64,000 nt of DNA from Pseudomonas poae (GTDB lineage: Bacteria > Pseudomonadota > Gammaproteobacteria > Pseudomonadales > Pseudomonadaceae), in contig CP110972.1 in assembly GCA_028869255.1 (NCBI GenBank), positions 6,300,001-6,364,000 on the forward strand, read 5' to 3'. Positions 43,604 to 51,809 of the stretch are shown one piece after another; within the stretch, counting starts at the first letter, position 1; each line of letters opens with the position of its first letter. Below the pieces are notes generated by a model. It made no database searches and was not told the origin of the DNA. It worked only from the letters and a program-made list of their open reading frames with translations. The position numbers and the translations under genes are program-made.

Positions 43604-45547
43604 ATGTTGAACACCTTGCTGCCTATTCTATTGTTTGCCGCCCTGGGCCTCGCTGTCCTCGGCGCCCTGCGCCGGGTAAACATGTGGCGCCGCGGCCGCG
43701 CCTCCAAGGTCGACCTGCTGGGCGGCCTGCTGGCCATGCCCAAGCGTTACATGGTCGACCTGCACCACGTGGTCGCCCGCGACAAATATATCGCCAACAC
43801 CCACGTCGCCACGGCCCTGGGCTTTGTGCTGTCGGCGCTGCTGGCAATTCTGGTGCACGGTTTCGGCCTGCATAACCGTGTCCTCGGCTATGCGCTGCTA
43901 CTGGCTTCGGTGCTGATGTTTGTCGGCGCCACCTTCGTGTATCTGCGTCGGCGCAACCCGCCGTCACGCCTGTCGAAAGGCCCGTGGATGCGCCTGCCGA
44001 AAAGCCTGATGGCCTTCTCGGTGAGCTTCTTTGTGGTGACCTTGCCGGTAGCCGGGATTCTGCCGGCTGACTTCGGCGGCTGGCTGCTCGCGGCATTGTT
44101 GAGTGTGGGCGTGTTGTGGGGCGTGTCCGAGATGTTCTTCGGCATGACCTGGGGCGGCCCGATGAAACACGCGTTCGCCGGTGCTTTGCACCTGGCCTGG
44201 CACCGTCGCGCCGAACGCTTCGGCGGTGGCCGTTCCACGGGCCTGAAGCCGCTGGACCTCAGCGATAAAACCGCACCATTGGGCGTTGAAAAACCCAAGG
44301 ATTTCACCTGGAACCAACTGCTCGGTTTCGACGCCTGCGTGCAGTGCGGCAAGTGCGAAGCCGCGTGCCCGGCGTTCGCCGCCGGCCAGCCGCTGAACCC
44401 GAAAAAGCTGATCCAGGACATGGTGGTCGGCCTGGCCGGCGGCACCGATGCCAAGTTTGCCGGCAGCCCGTATCCCGGCAAACCGGTGGGCGAACACAGT
44501 GGCAACCCGCACCAGCCGATCGTCAACGGCCTGGTTGACGCCGAAACCCTGTGGTCCTGCACCACCTGCCGCGCCTGCGTGGAAGAGTGCCCGATGATGA
44601 TCGAGCACGTGGACGCCATCGTCGATATGCGCCGTCACCTCACCCTGGAAAAAGGCGCGACGCCGAACAAGGGCGCCGAAGTCCTGGAAAACCTGATCGC
44701 CACCGACAATCCAGGCGGCTTTGCTCCGGGTGGTCGGCTGAACTGGGCGGCGGATTTGAACCTGCCGTTGCTCAGTGAAAAAGGCAGCTGCGAAGTGCTG
44801 TTCTGGGTCGGCGATGGTGCCTTCGACATGCGCAACCAGCGCACCCTGCGTGCGTTCGTCAAAGTGCTCAAAGCCGCCAAGGTCGACTTCGCCGTGCTCG
44901 GCCTGGAAGAGCGCGACAGCGGCGACGTTGCCCGCCGTCTGGGCGATGAAGCCACCTTCCAGCTGTTGGCCACGCGCAATATCCAGACCCTGGCCAAGTA
45001 CAGCTTCAAGCGCATCGTTACGTGCGACCCCCACAGTTTCCATGTGCTGAAAAACGAGTACGGGGCGTTCAACGGTGAGTATGTGGTGCAGCATCACAGC
45101 ACCTTTATGGCGGAGCTGATTGGCGACGGCGCACTGAACCTGGGCCAGCACAAAGGCAACAGCGTGACCTATCACGACCCGTGCTATTTAGGCCGTTACA
45201 ACGGCGAATACGAAGCGCCGCGCCAAGTGCTGCGGGCGTTGGGGATCGAGGTCAAGGAGATGCAACGCTCGGGCTTTCGTTCGCGCTGCTGTGGTGGCGG
45301 TGGCGGCGCGCCGATTACCGACATCCCCGGCAAGCAACGTATCCCGGACATGCGCATGGAAGACATCCGCGAAACCGGTGCCGAGTTGGTGGCCGTGGGT
45401 TGCCCGCAGTGCACCGCGATGCTCGAAGGCGTGGTCGAACCGCGCCCGCTGATCAAGGACATCGCTGAGCTTGTGGCCGACGCGTTGCTCGAAGACGCCA
45501 CGCCAGTGAAAGCGCCCATCAAGCGTGAACCTGCGGAGGTGCATTAA
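43604..45547 (+). CDS. dgcB: dimethylglycine demethylase iron-sulfur subunit DgcB
   Basis: A 647-residue membrane-anchored electron carrier. About four hydrophobic helices occupy residues 1-190. Then come two ferredoxin-type [4Fe-4S] motifs (CVQCGKCEAACP and CTTCRACVEECP) and two HdrD/CCG-type cysteine-rich domains (HDPCYLGRYNGEYEAPR and RSRCCGGGGGAP; CPQCTAML). It carries electrons from DgcA through the Etf partner to the quinone pool. The frame is open to 43511, but the ATG at 43604 gives MLNTLLPILLFAALGLAVLG, a plausible membrane N-terminus. Its last base overlaps the etfA start region. Confidence 0.93.
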   Translation: MLNTLLPILLFAALGLAVLGALRRVNMWRRGRASKVDLLGGLLAMPKRYMVDLHHVVARDKYIANTHVATALGFVLSALLAILVHGFGLHNRVLGYALLLASVLMFVGATFVYLRRRNPPSRLSKGPWMRLPKSLMAFSVSFFVVTLPVAGILPADFGGWLLAALLSVGVLWGVSEMFFGMTWGGPMKHAFAGALHLAWHRRAERFGGGRSTGLKPLDLSDKTAPLGVEKPKDFTWNQLLGFDACVQCGKCEAACPAFAAGQPLNPKKLIQDMVVGLAGGTDAKFAGSPYPGKPVGEHSGNPHQPIVNGLVDAETLWSCTTCRACVEECPMMIEHVDAIVDMRRHLTLEKGATPNKGAEVLENLIATDNPGGFAPGGRLNWAADLNLPLLSEKGSCEVLFWVGDGAFDMRNQRTLRAFVKVLKAAKVDFAVLGLEERDSGDVARRLGDEATFQLLATRNIQTLAKYSFKRIVTCDPHSFHVLKNEYGAFNGEYVVQHHSTFMAELIGDGALNLGQHKGNSVTYHDPCYLGRYNGEYEAPRQVLRALGIEVKEMQRSGFRSRCCGGGGGAPITDIPGKQRIPDMRMEDIRETGAELVAVGCPQCTAMLEGVVEPRPLIKDIAELVADALLEDATPVKAPIKREPAEVH

Positions 45548-46766
45548 TGAGCGAGATTATCCGCCGCGACCCACGGGCCGAATGGATCGCCCGTAACCGC
45601 TTGCATCCGCTGCATGCGGCGATGCAGCCGGCAGTCCACAGCTGGATGGGACCGAATGGCATCCTGCGCAAAAACGTGCACGGCGTCGGTTTTATCGGCC
45701 CCAACGGCATCAAGCGTATCGACCGCAGCGGCGCCCAGCAGGGCGGCGCGGCCAAGCGCACGGCGGCGGTGCAAGTGCAGTTGCCGCTGCATCAGGTGCC
45801 GGCGCCAGCGTTCTATATCAACGTGGTGCCGGACATGGTCGGCGGCCGCCTGAGCAGCCACGACCGCGATTTGCTCGGCTTGGCACGGCAACTGGCGGGC
45901 AGCGACGGCGCAGTGCTGGCGGTGGTGTTTGGTGAGCATAAGGAAAGCGCGTTTGCCACGGCTGGGGTCGACCGTCTGCTGGTGCTGGAAGGCCATGAGT
46001 TCGAAGGTTATGCACCGGAGCAACGCGTTCAGGGCCTGCGCGCTGTGGATAACCAGTTCAACCCGCGTCACTGGTTGCTGCCCGATAGCCGCAGCGGGGG
46101 GGCGAGCTGGGTCGACGTTTTGCCGCGAGCCTTAAAGAGCGCCCAGCCACCCGGGTGTGGCAGATCAAGGGAGAGGAGTGCATCGGCCGTGCCGGTGCGG
46201 GCCAGGAGGATTTGGCGCGGCCGCTGCCACGCCTGATTCTGGCCGCCGCTGAATGTGCCGAGCCGGTCAGCGATACACGTCACGAAGTATTGCCCGTGGA
46301 GTTATCCACAGCCCTGGCTCGTAGCCTGCCGCGTATCGAGGATCTTGGTGCAGTGGCGGTGGACCCGGCGGCCATTCCCATGGCCGAGGCGGAGTTTATT
46401 TTCTCCGGCGGCAATGGCGTGAAGGACTGGGCCCTGTTCCACCAGACCGCCGCCGCCCTGGGCGCCACCGAAGGCGCCTCGCGGGTGGCGGTGGACGATG
46501 GCTTTATGGCGCGCGATCGCCAGGTCGGCGCCAGCGGCACCTGGGTGACTGCACGGGTTTACGTGGCCGTGGGGATTTCCGGGGCGATCCAGCATCTGCA
46601 AGGCATCGGTGCCTGCGACAAGGTGGTGGCGATCAACCTCGACCCGGGCTGCGACATGATCAAGCGTGCTGACTTGTCGGTAATCGGCGACAGCGCCGCG
46701 ATTCTGCAAGCCTTGATCGATGCGGTGCAGGTTTACCGCAACGGCGCCAAGCGCGATGCTGCTTAA
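45547..46766 (+). pseudogene. etfA: electron-transfer flavoprotein alpha subunit of the DMG operon, one-base frameshift
   Basis: An EtfA paralogue of ~406 residues dedicated to dimethylglycine demethylation. An unusual N-terminal extension (MSEIIRRDPRAEWIARNRL..) precedes the domain. The C-terminal FAD domain reads VAVGISGAIQHLQGIG and INLDPGCDMIKRADLSVIGD. The first frame breaks after LLPDSRSGG and would end at 46236. One more G in the run of seven G (46096-46102) gives GGELGRRFAASLKERPATRVWQ.. and leads into the second frame to 46766. As with dgcA, an indel error is the likely cause. Its start abuts the dgcB stop. Confidence 0.88.
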
Positions 46767-46776
46767 GGATATGGCC

Positions 46777-47547
46777 ATGACGACGACTGTAATCAGCCTG
46801 GTCTCCATCGGCGCCCACCCGACTTCCGGGCGCCCGCGCCGTGCGGAGCAGGATGCCCGCGCCGTGGAACTGGGCCTGCAAATGGCTGGGGATAAGTTGC
46901 AGGTGCTGCACGCCGGCGACATTAACGAACCGACGTTGCGCAGCTACCTGGGCATGGGCTTGCCGCAATTGCAGGTGCTGGAACAGCCGGCCGGCGCTGA
47001 TGCCTTGCCGGTGCTCAGTGACTACTTGCGCGAGGCGGGTGCCCAGGTGGTGCTTACCGGCAGCCAGGCGGAAACCGGCGAAGGCTCGGGCATGTTGCCG
47101 TTCCTGCTGGCCGAGCAATTGGGCTGGCCGTTGATTGTGGGCCTGGCGCAAGTGGAGTCTATCGAGGGCGGCGTGGCGCACGTGCTGCAGGCCCTGCCTC
47201 GCGGGCAGCGGCGCCGCTTGAAGGTGCGCCTGCCGTTTCTGGCAACGGTGGATAACGCCGCGCCCAAACCCCGGCAAAGCGCCTACGGGCCTGCACAGCG
47301 CGGGGAGTTGGCGGCCCATGAAGTGCAAATTGAGCCGGACGCATTATTCACCGACGCGCTGCTGCAACCGGCCAAGCCACGCCCCAAGCGCCTCAAGGTG
47401 ATCAAGGCCAAGAGCGGCGCTGACCGCATGAAGGCCGCAACGGCCAAGGCCAGCGGTGGCGGCGGGCAGGTGCTTAAGGGGCTCAGCCCGGAGGCGGGCG
47501 CCGAGGCCATTCTCAAGCTGCTGATAGAAGAGGGCGTAGTACGCTGA
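46777..47547 (+). CDS. etfB: electron-transfer flavoprotein beta subunit of the DMG operon
   Basis: A ~256-residue EtfB-type protein. It has an adenine-nucleotide alpha-hydrolase fold (SLVSIGAHPTSGRPRRAEQDA; VLTGSQAETGEGSGMLPFLLAEQLGWP). The C-terminal ~90 residues are basic (AKPRPKRLKVIKAKSGADRMK) and probably wrap onto the alpha subunit. It is the last gene of the operon, 10 bases after etfA. AAGGA (46765-46769) supports the ATG at 46777 over 46771. It is clearly diverged from the housekeeping EtfB, as expected for a pathway-specific ETF. Confidence 0.88.
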   Translation: MTTTVISLVSIGAHPTSGRPRRAEQDARAVELGLQMAGDKLQVLHAGDINEPTLRSYLGMGLPQLQVLEQPAGADALPVLSDYLREAGAQVVLTGSQAETGEGSGMLPFLLAEQLGWPLIVGLAQVESIEGGVAHVLQALPRGQRRRLKVRLPFLATVDNAAPKPRQSAYGPAQRGELAAHEVQIEPDALFTDALLQPAKPRPKRLKVIKAKSGADRMKAATAKASGGGGQVLKGLSPEAGAEAILKLLIEEGVVR

Positions 47548-47554
47548 TTCAAAG

Positions 47555-47578
47555 TGTGGGAGCGGGCCTGCTCCCACA
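47555..47578. terminator. REP-derived hairpin after etfB
   Basis: TGTGGGAGC (47555-47563) pairs perfectly with GCTCCCACA (47570-47578) around GGGCCT. It looks like a collapsed REP doublet and may stabilise or end the DMG operon transcript; there is no T-run. Confidence 0.5.
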
Positions 47579-47601
47579 TTGGATCTGCAGTGTTTGCGGG
47601 C

Positions 47602-48284
47602 TTACCCACAATCCCTGTTGACCCGTCTGTGGATAACCTGTTCGCGGTTGTCCACAGCCCCGTTAAATCAAGCCCTGCAGCCCTCTGTACGAAAAACAAC
47701 CAGCCTAACTGACGGTTTTTCCTGGGTTTTTCCATGGGCAAGAGCATTTTTCGGAGCAGACTTGCCCCCAAAGTCTGTTGGCGCTTCTGTGGATAAGATG
47801 TTCGCTATCGGCTACAGGCCTTATAAACAAAGGCTTTCAGTGTGTTGGTTGAAATTTGATCAATCGCACCTTGTGGCGATGAAAATCCCCACGAGAACCT
47901 TGATTTTCAAGGTGTTGAGGCGGTTTTCCACAAACAACCTAAAGTTGCCCCCAAAGTCTGTTGGTGGATATGTGGATAACATGTTCGCTAGCGGCTGCAG
48001 GCCCTATAAACAAAGGCTTGCGTAGATATGATCAAAATATGATCAATCGCCCCGGGTATGGGTTTTTTCCACGGAGCATGAGGTTTTCCACAGTGCGTCA
48101 TGCAGTTGCCCACAAACTCTGTGGTTGGTTCTGTGGATAAGATGTTGGTGCTGGGCCACAAGCGACGCAGCGCAAGGCTTTCAGAGAGTTGTACAAAAAA
48201 TGTGCAGTGACCATTATTGCGATAGGGAATAGCCCCAAGTTCATTTGGATCTAAATGCCGGGTTTGACAGTGCTGTTTTCCACA
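47602..48284. repeat. DnaA-box cluster in four tandem imperfect repeats (candidate DnaA-titration or replication-control locus)
   Basis: The 1 kb gap 47548-48551 carries no credible gene. It holds four exact DnaA boxes TGTGGATAA (47628-47636, 47788-47796, 47971-47979, 48132-48140) and five one-mismatch boxes: TTACCCACA (47602), TTGTCCACA (47648) and TTTTCCACA (47934, 48084, 48276). The exact boxes recur every 160-183 bp because the region is built of four ~170-bp imperfect repeats. Each begins like CTTGCCCCCAAAGTCTGTTGG, then the box, then GATGTTCGC; two share TATAAACAAAGGCTT. An inverted repeat ACCTTGA-TTT-TCAAGGT lies at 47897-47913. Confidence 0.7.
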
Positions 48285-48355
48285 ACTTCACTGTGACTCC
48301 ATAACACGCATTGCAAGGATGCTGGTGCGATCTCGTCATATCCAAGGAGTTATGG

Positions 48356-48442
48356 ATGATGCGCCACTTCCCCCACGCCGGTCTGTTTACCCCCCCGCCT
48401 GAAGCACCGAGTTCGCCCTTTCTCAAGTGGCGGATGTTGTAG
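48356..48442 (+). CDS. possible 28-residue peptide
   Basis: AAGGAG lies 6 bases before the ATG at 48356, which opens a 28-codon frame (MMRHFPHAGLFTPPPEAPSS.., ending TAG). It lies between the DnaA-box cluster and the tandem paralogues. Only the ribosome site supports it; chance is possible. Confidence 0.2.
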   Translation: MMRHFPHAGLFTPPPEAPSSPFLKWRML

Positions 48443-48551
48443 GTCGTTCAAACCCTTTGAGCCCGTAACCGCCTGAAGATTGCCTTCGGGCGAGGCTCGC
48501 CCGCGCAACACTGTTGTTGTATCTCACCTATGAAAAACAAGGAGTTCCCTC

Positions 48552-49325
48552 ATGGGGTCTATTACCGAACATGGAAAACTGTTGGCTTGGGTTCAAGCGC
48601 TGGATGTTCCGAAGCCTTCGGCTTCTGCCGTCCGCAAAAAGTCTGCCGTACGGCGTGCCGCCAGCGGTGACGATGATGGCGCAGCAGTGGTCAGAGGCAG
48701 CGTCACCTCGTTTGTCACCGGCCTGACGCCACAGGCGCGTGACGATGTGCAAAACAGCACACTGTTGATGCAACTGGCGGCGGATAAAAAGTACAACCCC
48801 GATACGCAGCGTGAAGAGTGGTTCAAGTTCTACACCGATGGTCTGGCCAACCTGGGTTGGGGGCGGGTGTCGTCGTTCTATCAGGACTACAAGCCGAGCA
48901 ATACCAACGTCACCATGGACCAGGTGGTGCTGGAGATTGTGAGTGCGGTGGTCAGCTCCCAGAGCGCGCTGTACAAGATCACCGAAAAAACCTTCGAGGC
49001 GCTGAAGAACAACCCGGCTAACAAGGATGCGCTGAAGTTGTTCGATACCAGCACCACGCGCAACAATATCGGCACCTTCCAGATCCTGCCGGTCATGCAG
49101 GACAAGGACGGCAACGTGGTCATGGTGCTGACCACCGTCAACGCCAGCACCACCGTGCAAAAGGGCAGTTTCCTGTTCTGGAGCTGGAGCAAGACGGATG
49201 CCTGGATGTATCGGGCGGCGCAGCAAACCGTCCTCAACGAAAATGTCTACGCCACCGTGCGCCAGGCGGTAATCAACAAGCTCGGCAAGAACGCCGAAGA
49301 CTTTATTGATGGTCTGGATATTTAA
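48552..49325 (+). CDS. uncharacterised Pseudomonas protein, tandem paralogue 1
   Basis: A 257-residue soluble protein with no signal peptide. A basic, low-complexity N-terminal tail (about 20-45) is followed by a globular domain. The segment STLLMQLAADKKYNPDTQ..EEWFKFYTDGLANLGW (about 69-105) is shared with the next gene (SNLLCQLAADKKF..AAWLDFYRTSLGKVFW). Both also share SV/VLEI- and V/IRQ..I.[ND]KLG segments near the C-terminus. CAAGGAGT stands before both ATGs. I recall similar tandem hypothetical proteins in other plant-associated pseudomonads but know of no function. The pair is flanked by the DnaA-box cluster and a bidirectional terminator. Confidence 0.75.
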   Translation: MGSITEHGKLLAWVQALDVPKPSASAVRKKSAVRRAASGDDDGAAVVRGSVTSFVTGLTPQARDDVQNSTLLMQLAADKKYNPDTQREEWFKFYTDGLANLGWGRVSSFYQDYKPSNTNVTMDQVVLEIVSAVVSSQSALYKITEKTFEALKNNPANKDALKLFDTSTTRNNIGTFQILPVMQDKDGNVVMVLTTVNASTTVQKGSFLFWSWSKTDAWMYRAAQQTVLNENVYATVRQAVINKLGKNAEDFIDGLDI

Positions 49326-49397
49326 CTGAACCGAATGGGAGCCCGGCGCCTGGCGTCGGGTGTTCCCTTTTGTTTACTGGCTCAAGGAGTATGAGCG

Positions 49398-50177
49398 ATG
49401 AGTTTGCTTGCCCCAGAAGTGTATGTAGTTTCGGGCAACCTGATATCGGCGGCGCCCTCGGTCGCGAGCCCCACCGTGCTGGACGATATGCTCGATTCCA
49501 ACCTGTTATGCCAACTGGCGGCCGACAAGAAGTTTGGCTCGCGATTTATTGATCCGGCGGCCTGGCTGGACTTTTATCGCACTTCCCTCGGCAAGGTGTT
49601 CTGGAAAATCAGCAACTCCCATACGGTCAGTTATCCCGTGCCGCCGCTGATTCGCTCGGTGAGTGTGATGGGCATACTGGAGCAGACGTTTTTCAAAGCA
49701 CTGGATCGGGACCTTCGGCATCAGCTCGAAGCGGATATCGAACTGTTGATGGAACAGCCCATCACCAGCCCGGGGTCTCTGCTGTTTAATGCCAAGAGCC
49801 ATGTTCAATTTACAAAAGATGTCCGCTCAAGTTTCGATACGCCGTGCGAGTCGGTGATCAATCTGCAGATCAGTGTGGCCCACGACGATACGGCGGTTTC
49901 GGTGTGCAGTGTTTACTTCAAGACAGCGGAGCCGGTGGGCCACGATCTGTTCAATCAGAAGTTCAAGGTTCGGGAGTTGCTGGGCAATATCAGCGTGAGT
50001 TCTTTCGACGCGAATTTGCTGGAAACCAGTTACGAAGGCATCCGTCAGCAAATCAAGGACAAGTTGGGCGCCGCCAACATTCGTGAAAACATCTGGTTGA
50101 TCGCGGACCGCCCCGTTGCCCTGCAAGGCACGCCCCACGCAGGTGCCCGGCAGTTTCTCGAAGCCTTGGAGATCTGA
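49398..50177 (+). CDS. uncharacterised Pseudomonas protein, tandem paralogue 2
   Basis: A 259-residue soluble protein, paralogous to the product at 48552 but diverged (roughly a quarter to a third identical by eye over the core). It has a shorter N-terminal tail (about 1-30). The core has QLAADKKFGSRF, FYRTSLGKVFWKISNSH and a C-terminal IRQQIKDKLG, then an extra tail ending RQFLEALEI, matching the paralogue's DFIDGLDI. CAAGGAGT precedes the ATG. It starts 72 bases after the first gene, so they form an operon. The role is unknown. Confidence 0.75.
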   Translation: MSLLAPEVYVVSGNLISAAPSVASPTVLDDMLDSNLLCQLAADKKFGSRFIDPAAWLDFYRTSLGKVFWKISNSHTVSYPVPPLIRSVSVMGILEQTFFKALDRDLRHQLEADIELLMEQPITSPGSLLFNAKSHVQFTKDVRSSFDTPCESVINLQISVAHDDTAVSVCSVYFKTAEPVGHDLFNQKFKVRELLGNISVSSFDANLLETSYEGIRQQIKDKLGAANIRENIWLIADRPVALQGTPHAGARQFLEALEI

Positions 50178-50189
50178 TCCGCCAGGCGC

Positions 50190-50217
50190 AAAAAAAGGGT
50201 GCATGCACCCTTTTTTC
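50190..50217. terminator. bidirectional intrinsic terminator
   Basis: GGGTGC/GCACCC around an AT centre (50197-50210), flanked by A7 on one side and T6 on the other. It can end both the paralogue operon (+) and gbcA (-). Confidence 0.9.
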
Positions 50218-50231
50218 GATCATTCGGCACT

Positions 50232-51527
50232 TCAGCCTTGAACCGGCACACCCTTGAGGTAAGGCGCCGGTGCCGCGCCCAGGTTGTTCAACATCCGCTC
50301 GCTGTACCAATCCACAAAGTTCACCACACCGAACTCATACGTCTTGGAATACGGGCCAGGCTGGTAAGCCGTGGAGTTGATACCGCGCTGGTTCTCTTCG
50401 GCCAGGCGACGGTCCTGGTCATTGGTGGCGTCCCACACTTTGCGCATGCGCTCTACATCGTAGTCCACACCCTCTACCGCGTCCTTGTGCACGATCCACT
50501 TGGTGGTGACCATGGTTTCCTGCGCGCTGATCGGCCACACGGTGAACACAATGATGTGGTCGCCCATGCAGTGGTTCCACGAGTGCGGCAGGTGCAGGAT
50601 GCGCATCGAGCCCAGGTCCGGGTTCTTGATGCGGCCCATCAGTTTGGCGCAGCCTTGTTTGCCGTCCATGGTCATCGACACGGTGCCCTTGAGCAGCGGC
50701 ATGCGCACGATACGGTTGCGCAGGCCGAAGCTGGCGTGAGCGTAGGGAATCTTCTCCGCGTCCCAGGCGGCGGCCGAGGCGGCTACGTGGTCCTTGAACG
50801 CCTGGTCGGCGCGTGGGTCGGTCACGTCGTCCCATTCCAGCAGGGTTTTCAACAGCTCCGGGTGCGACGCGTTGCAGTGGTAGCACTCGCGGTTGTTTTC
50901 CAGCACCAGTTTCCAGTTGGCTTTTTCGAACAAGGTGGTCTGGATCGCCACCTTGGTGTTTTCCATGTCGTAGGGTTCCATGTAGTGGTTCAGCGTCGAC
51001 AGGAAATCATCGATGGCCGGCGGGTTCTCCGCCAGGCTGATAAAGATATAGCCGCCGGCGGTCTTCACGTTCACAGGCTTGAGGCCGTACTGCTTCATGT
51101 CGAAGTCGGCACCCATCTCGGTGCCGGCGAACAGCAGGCGCCCGTCCAGCTCGTAGGTCCACTGGTGGTAGTGGCACACCAGTTTGGCAACCTTGCCCTT
51201 GTCGCTGGTGCACAGGCGTGAACCGCGGTGGCGGCACACGTTGTGGAACGCATGCACCACGCCTTCGGCGCCACGGATCACGATGATCGGGTTCTTGCCC
51301 ACTTGCAGGGTCAGGTAGTTGCCCTTGGTGGGAATCTCGCAAGTCATGCCGGCGATCAACCACTCTTTCTGGAAGATCTCCTGCATGTCGATATCAAACA
51401 GCCGCTCGTCAGAGTAGAACGGCTGCGGCAGCGAAAACGTGCGCTCGCGCTCTTGCAGCATTTGCGCGGTGGCCTTGCGTGCGGGTTCCAGCGGATCGCC
51501 CAAGCTTAAGGTTGCGGTGACGTCCAT
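50232..51527 (-). CDS. gbcA: glycine betaine monooxygenase oxygenase subunit GbcA
   Basis: A 431-residue Rieske non-haem iron oxygenase that demethylates glycine betaine to dimethylglycine, releasing formaldehyde. The Rieske cluster motif is CRHRGSRLC...CHYHQW (about 100-125). The mononuclear-iron facial triad lies around ENNRECYHCNASHPELL. The frame is open to 51590, but the ATG at 51527 (GAGGA with 8-base spacing) gives MDVTATLSLGDPLEPARKAT, the family start. It is divergent from the reductase gene gbcB; both should be GbdR-activated. Confidence 0.95.
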   Translation of the reverse strand: MDVTATLSLGDPLEPARKATAQMLQERERTFSLPQPFYSDERLFDIDMQEIFQKEWLIAGMTCEIPTKGNYLTLQVGKNPIIVIRGAEGVVHAFHNVCRHRGSRLCTSDKGKVAKLVCHYHQWTYELDGRLLFAGTEMGADFDMKQYGLKPVNVKTAGGYIFISLAENPPAIDDFLSTLNHYMEPYDMENTKVAIQTTLFEKANWKLVLENNRECYHCNASHPELLKTLLEWDDVTDPRADQAFKDHVAASAAAWDAEKIPYAHASFGLRNRIVRMPLLKGTVSMTMDGKQGCAKLMGRIKNPDLGSMRILHLPHSWNHCMGDHIIVFTVWPISAQETMVTTKWIVHKDAVEGVDYDVERMRKVWDATNDQDRRLAEENQRGINSTAYQPGPYSKTYEFGVVNFVDWYSERMLNNLGAAPAPYLKGVPVQG

Positions 51528-51555
51528 CGTGTGTGTCCTCATGGCCATTCTGTGT

Positions 51556-51742
51556 GGCCGCGATAAGTGGCTAATCAGGTTTTGCAGCAAGGCGTAAAGA
51601 AAGCGTCGTTGTTGGGAGCGAGTGTGGGGCCGCCGATGCGCCGAACCTTATCCATGAGCGACATGGCCCACTCTGATCCCGACGCGCAACCCCCGTGGTA
51701 TGGGGGCTGGTCGCGATAAGTATGTGAATGTCGCAGATAGGT
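51556..51742. promoter_or_regulatory. GRYCGCGATAAGT repeats between gbcA and gbcB
   Basis: GGCCGCGATAAGT (51556-51568) and GGTCGCGATAAGT (51709-51721) agree at 12 of 13 bases. After the second, GTCGCAGATAGG (51730-51741) repeats the GTCGC and GATA blocks 20-21 bp further, again the spacing of AraC half-sites. Probable GbdR control region, by inference. Confidence 0.45.
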
Positions 51743-51809
51743 AAATGGGCGGTTCTCGCGTTACGCAGAATCGCCACCATCAGGCCGATATACGGCTGCG
51801 GAGAACAGC

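Noticed and set aside
47579..48025. 148-residue plus-strand ORF over the DnaA-box repeats
   Set aside because: It spans tandem repeats, has no ribosome site, repeats its own peptide (KSVG.YVD..FA.G.RPYKQR) because of the DNA repeats, and matches no family.
47602..48284. Chromosomal origin oriC
   Set aside because: No dnaA, dnaN, rpmH or gidA nearby and no AT-rich unwinding element; in Pseudomonas oriC lies beside dnaA.
48487..48503. CGGGCGAG-G-CTCGCCCG hairpin as terminator or attachment site
   Set aside because: There is no T-run, no partner copy and no recombinase; probably a chance GC palindrome.
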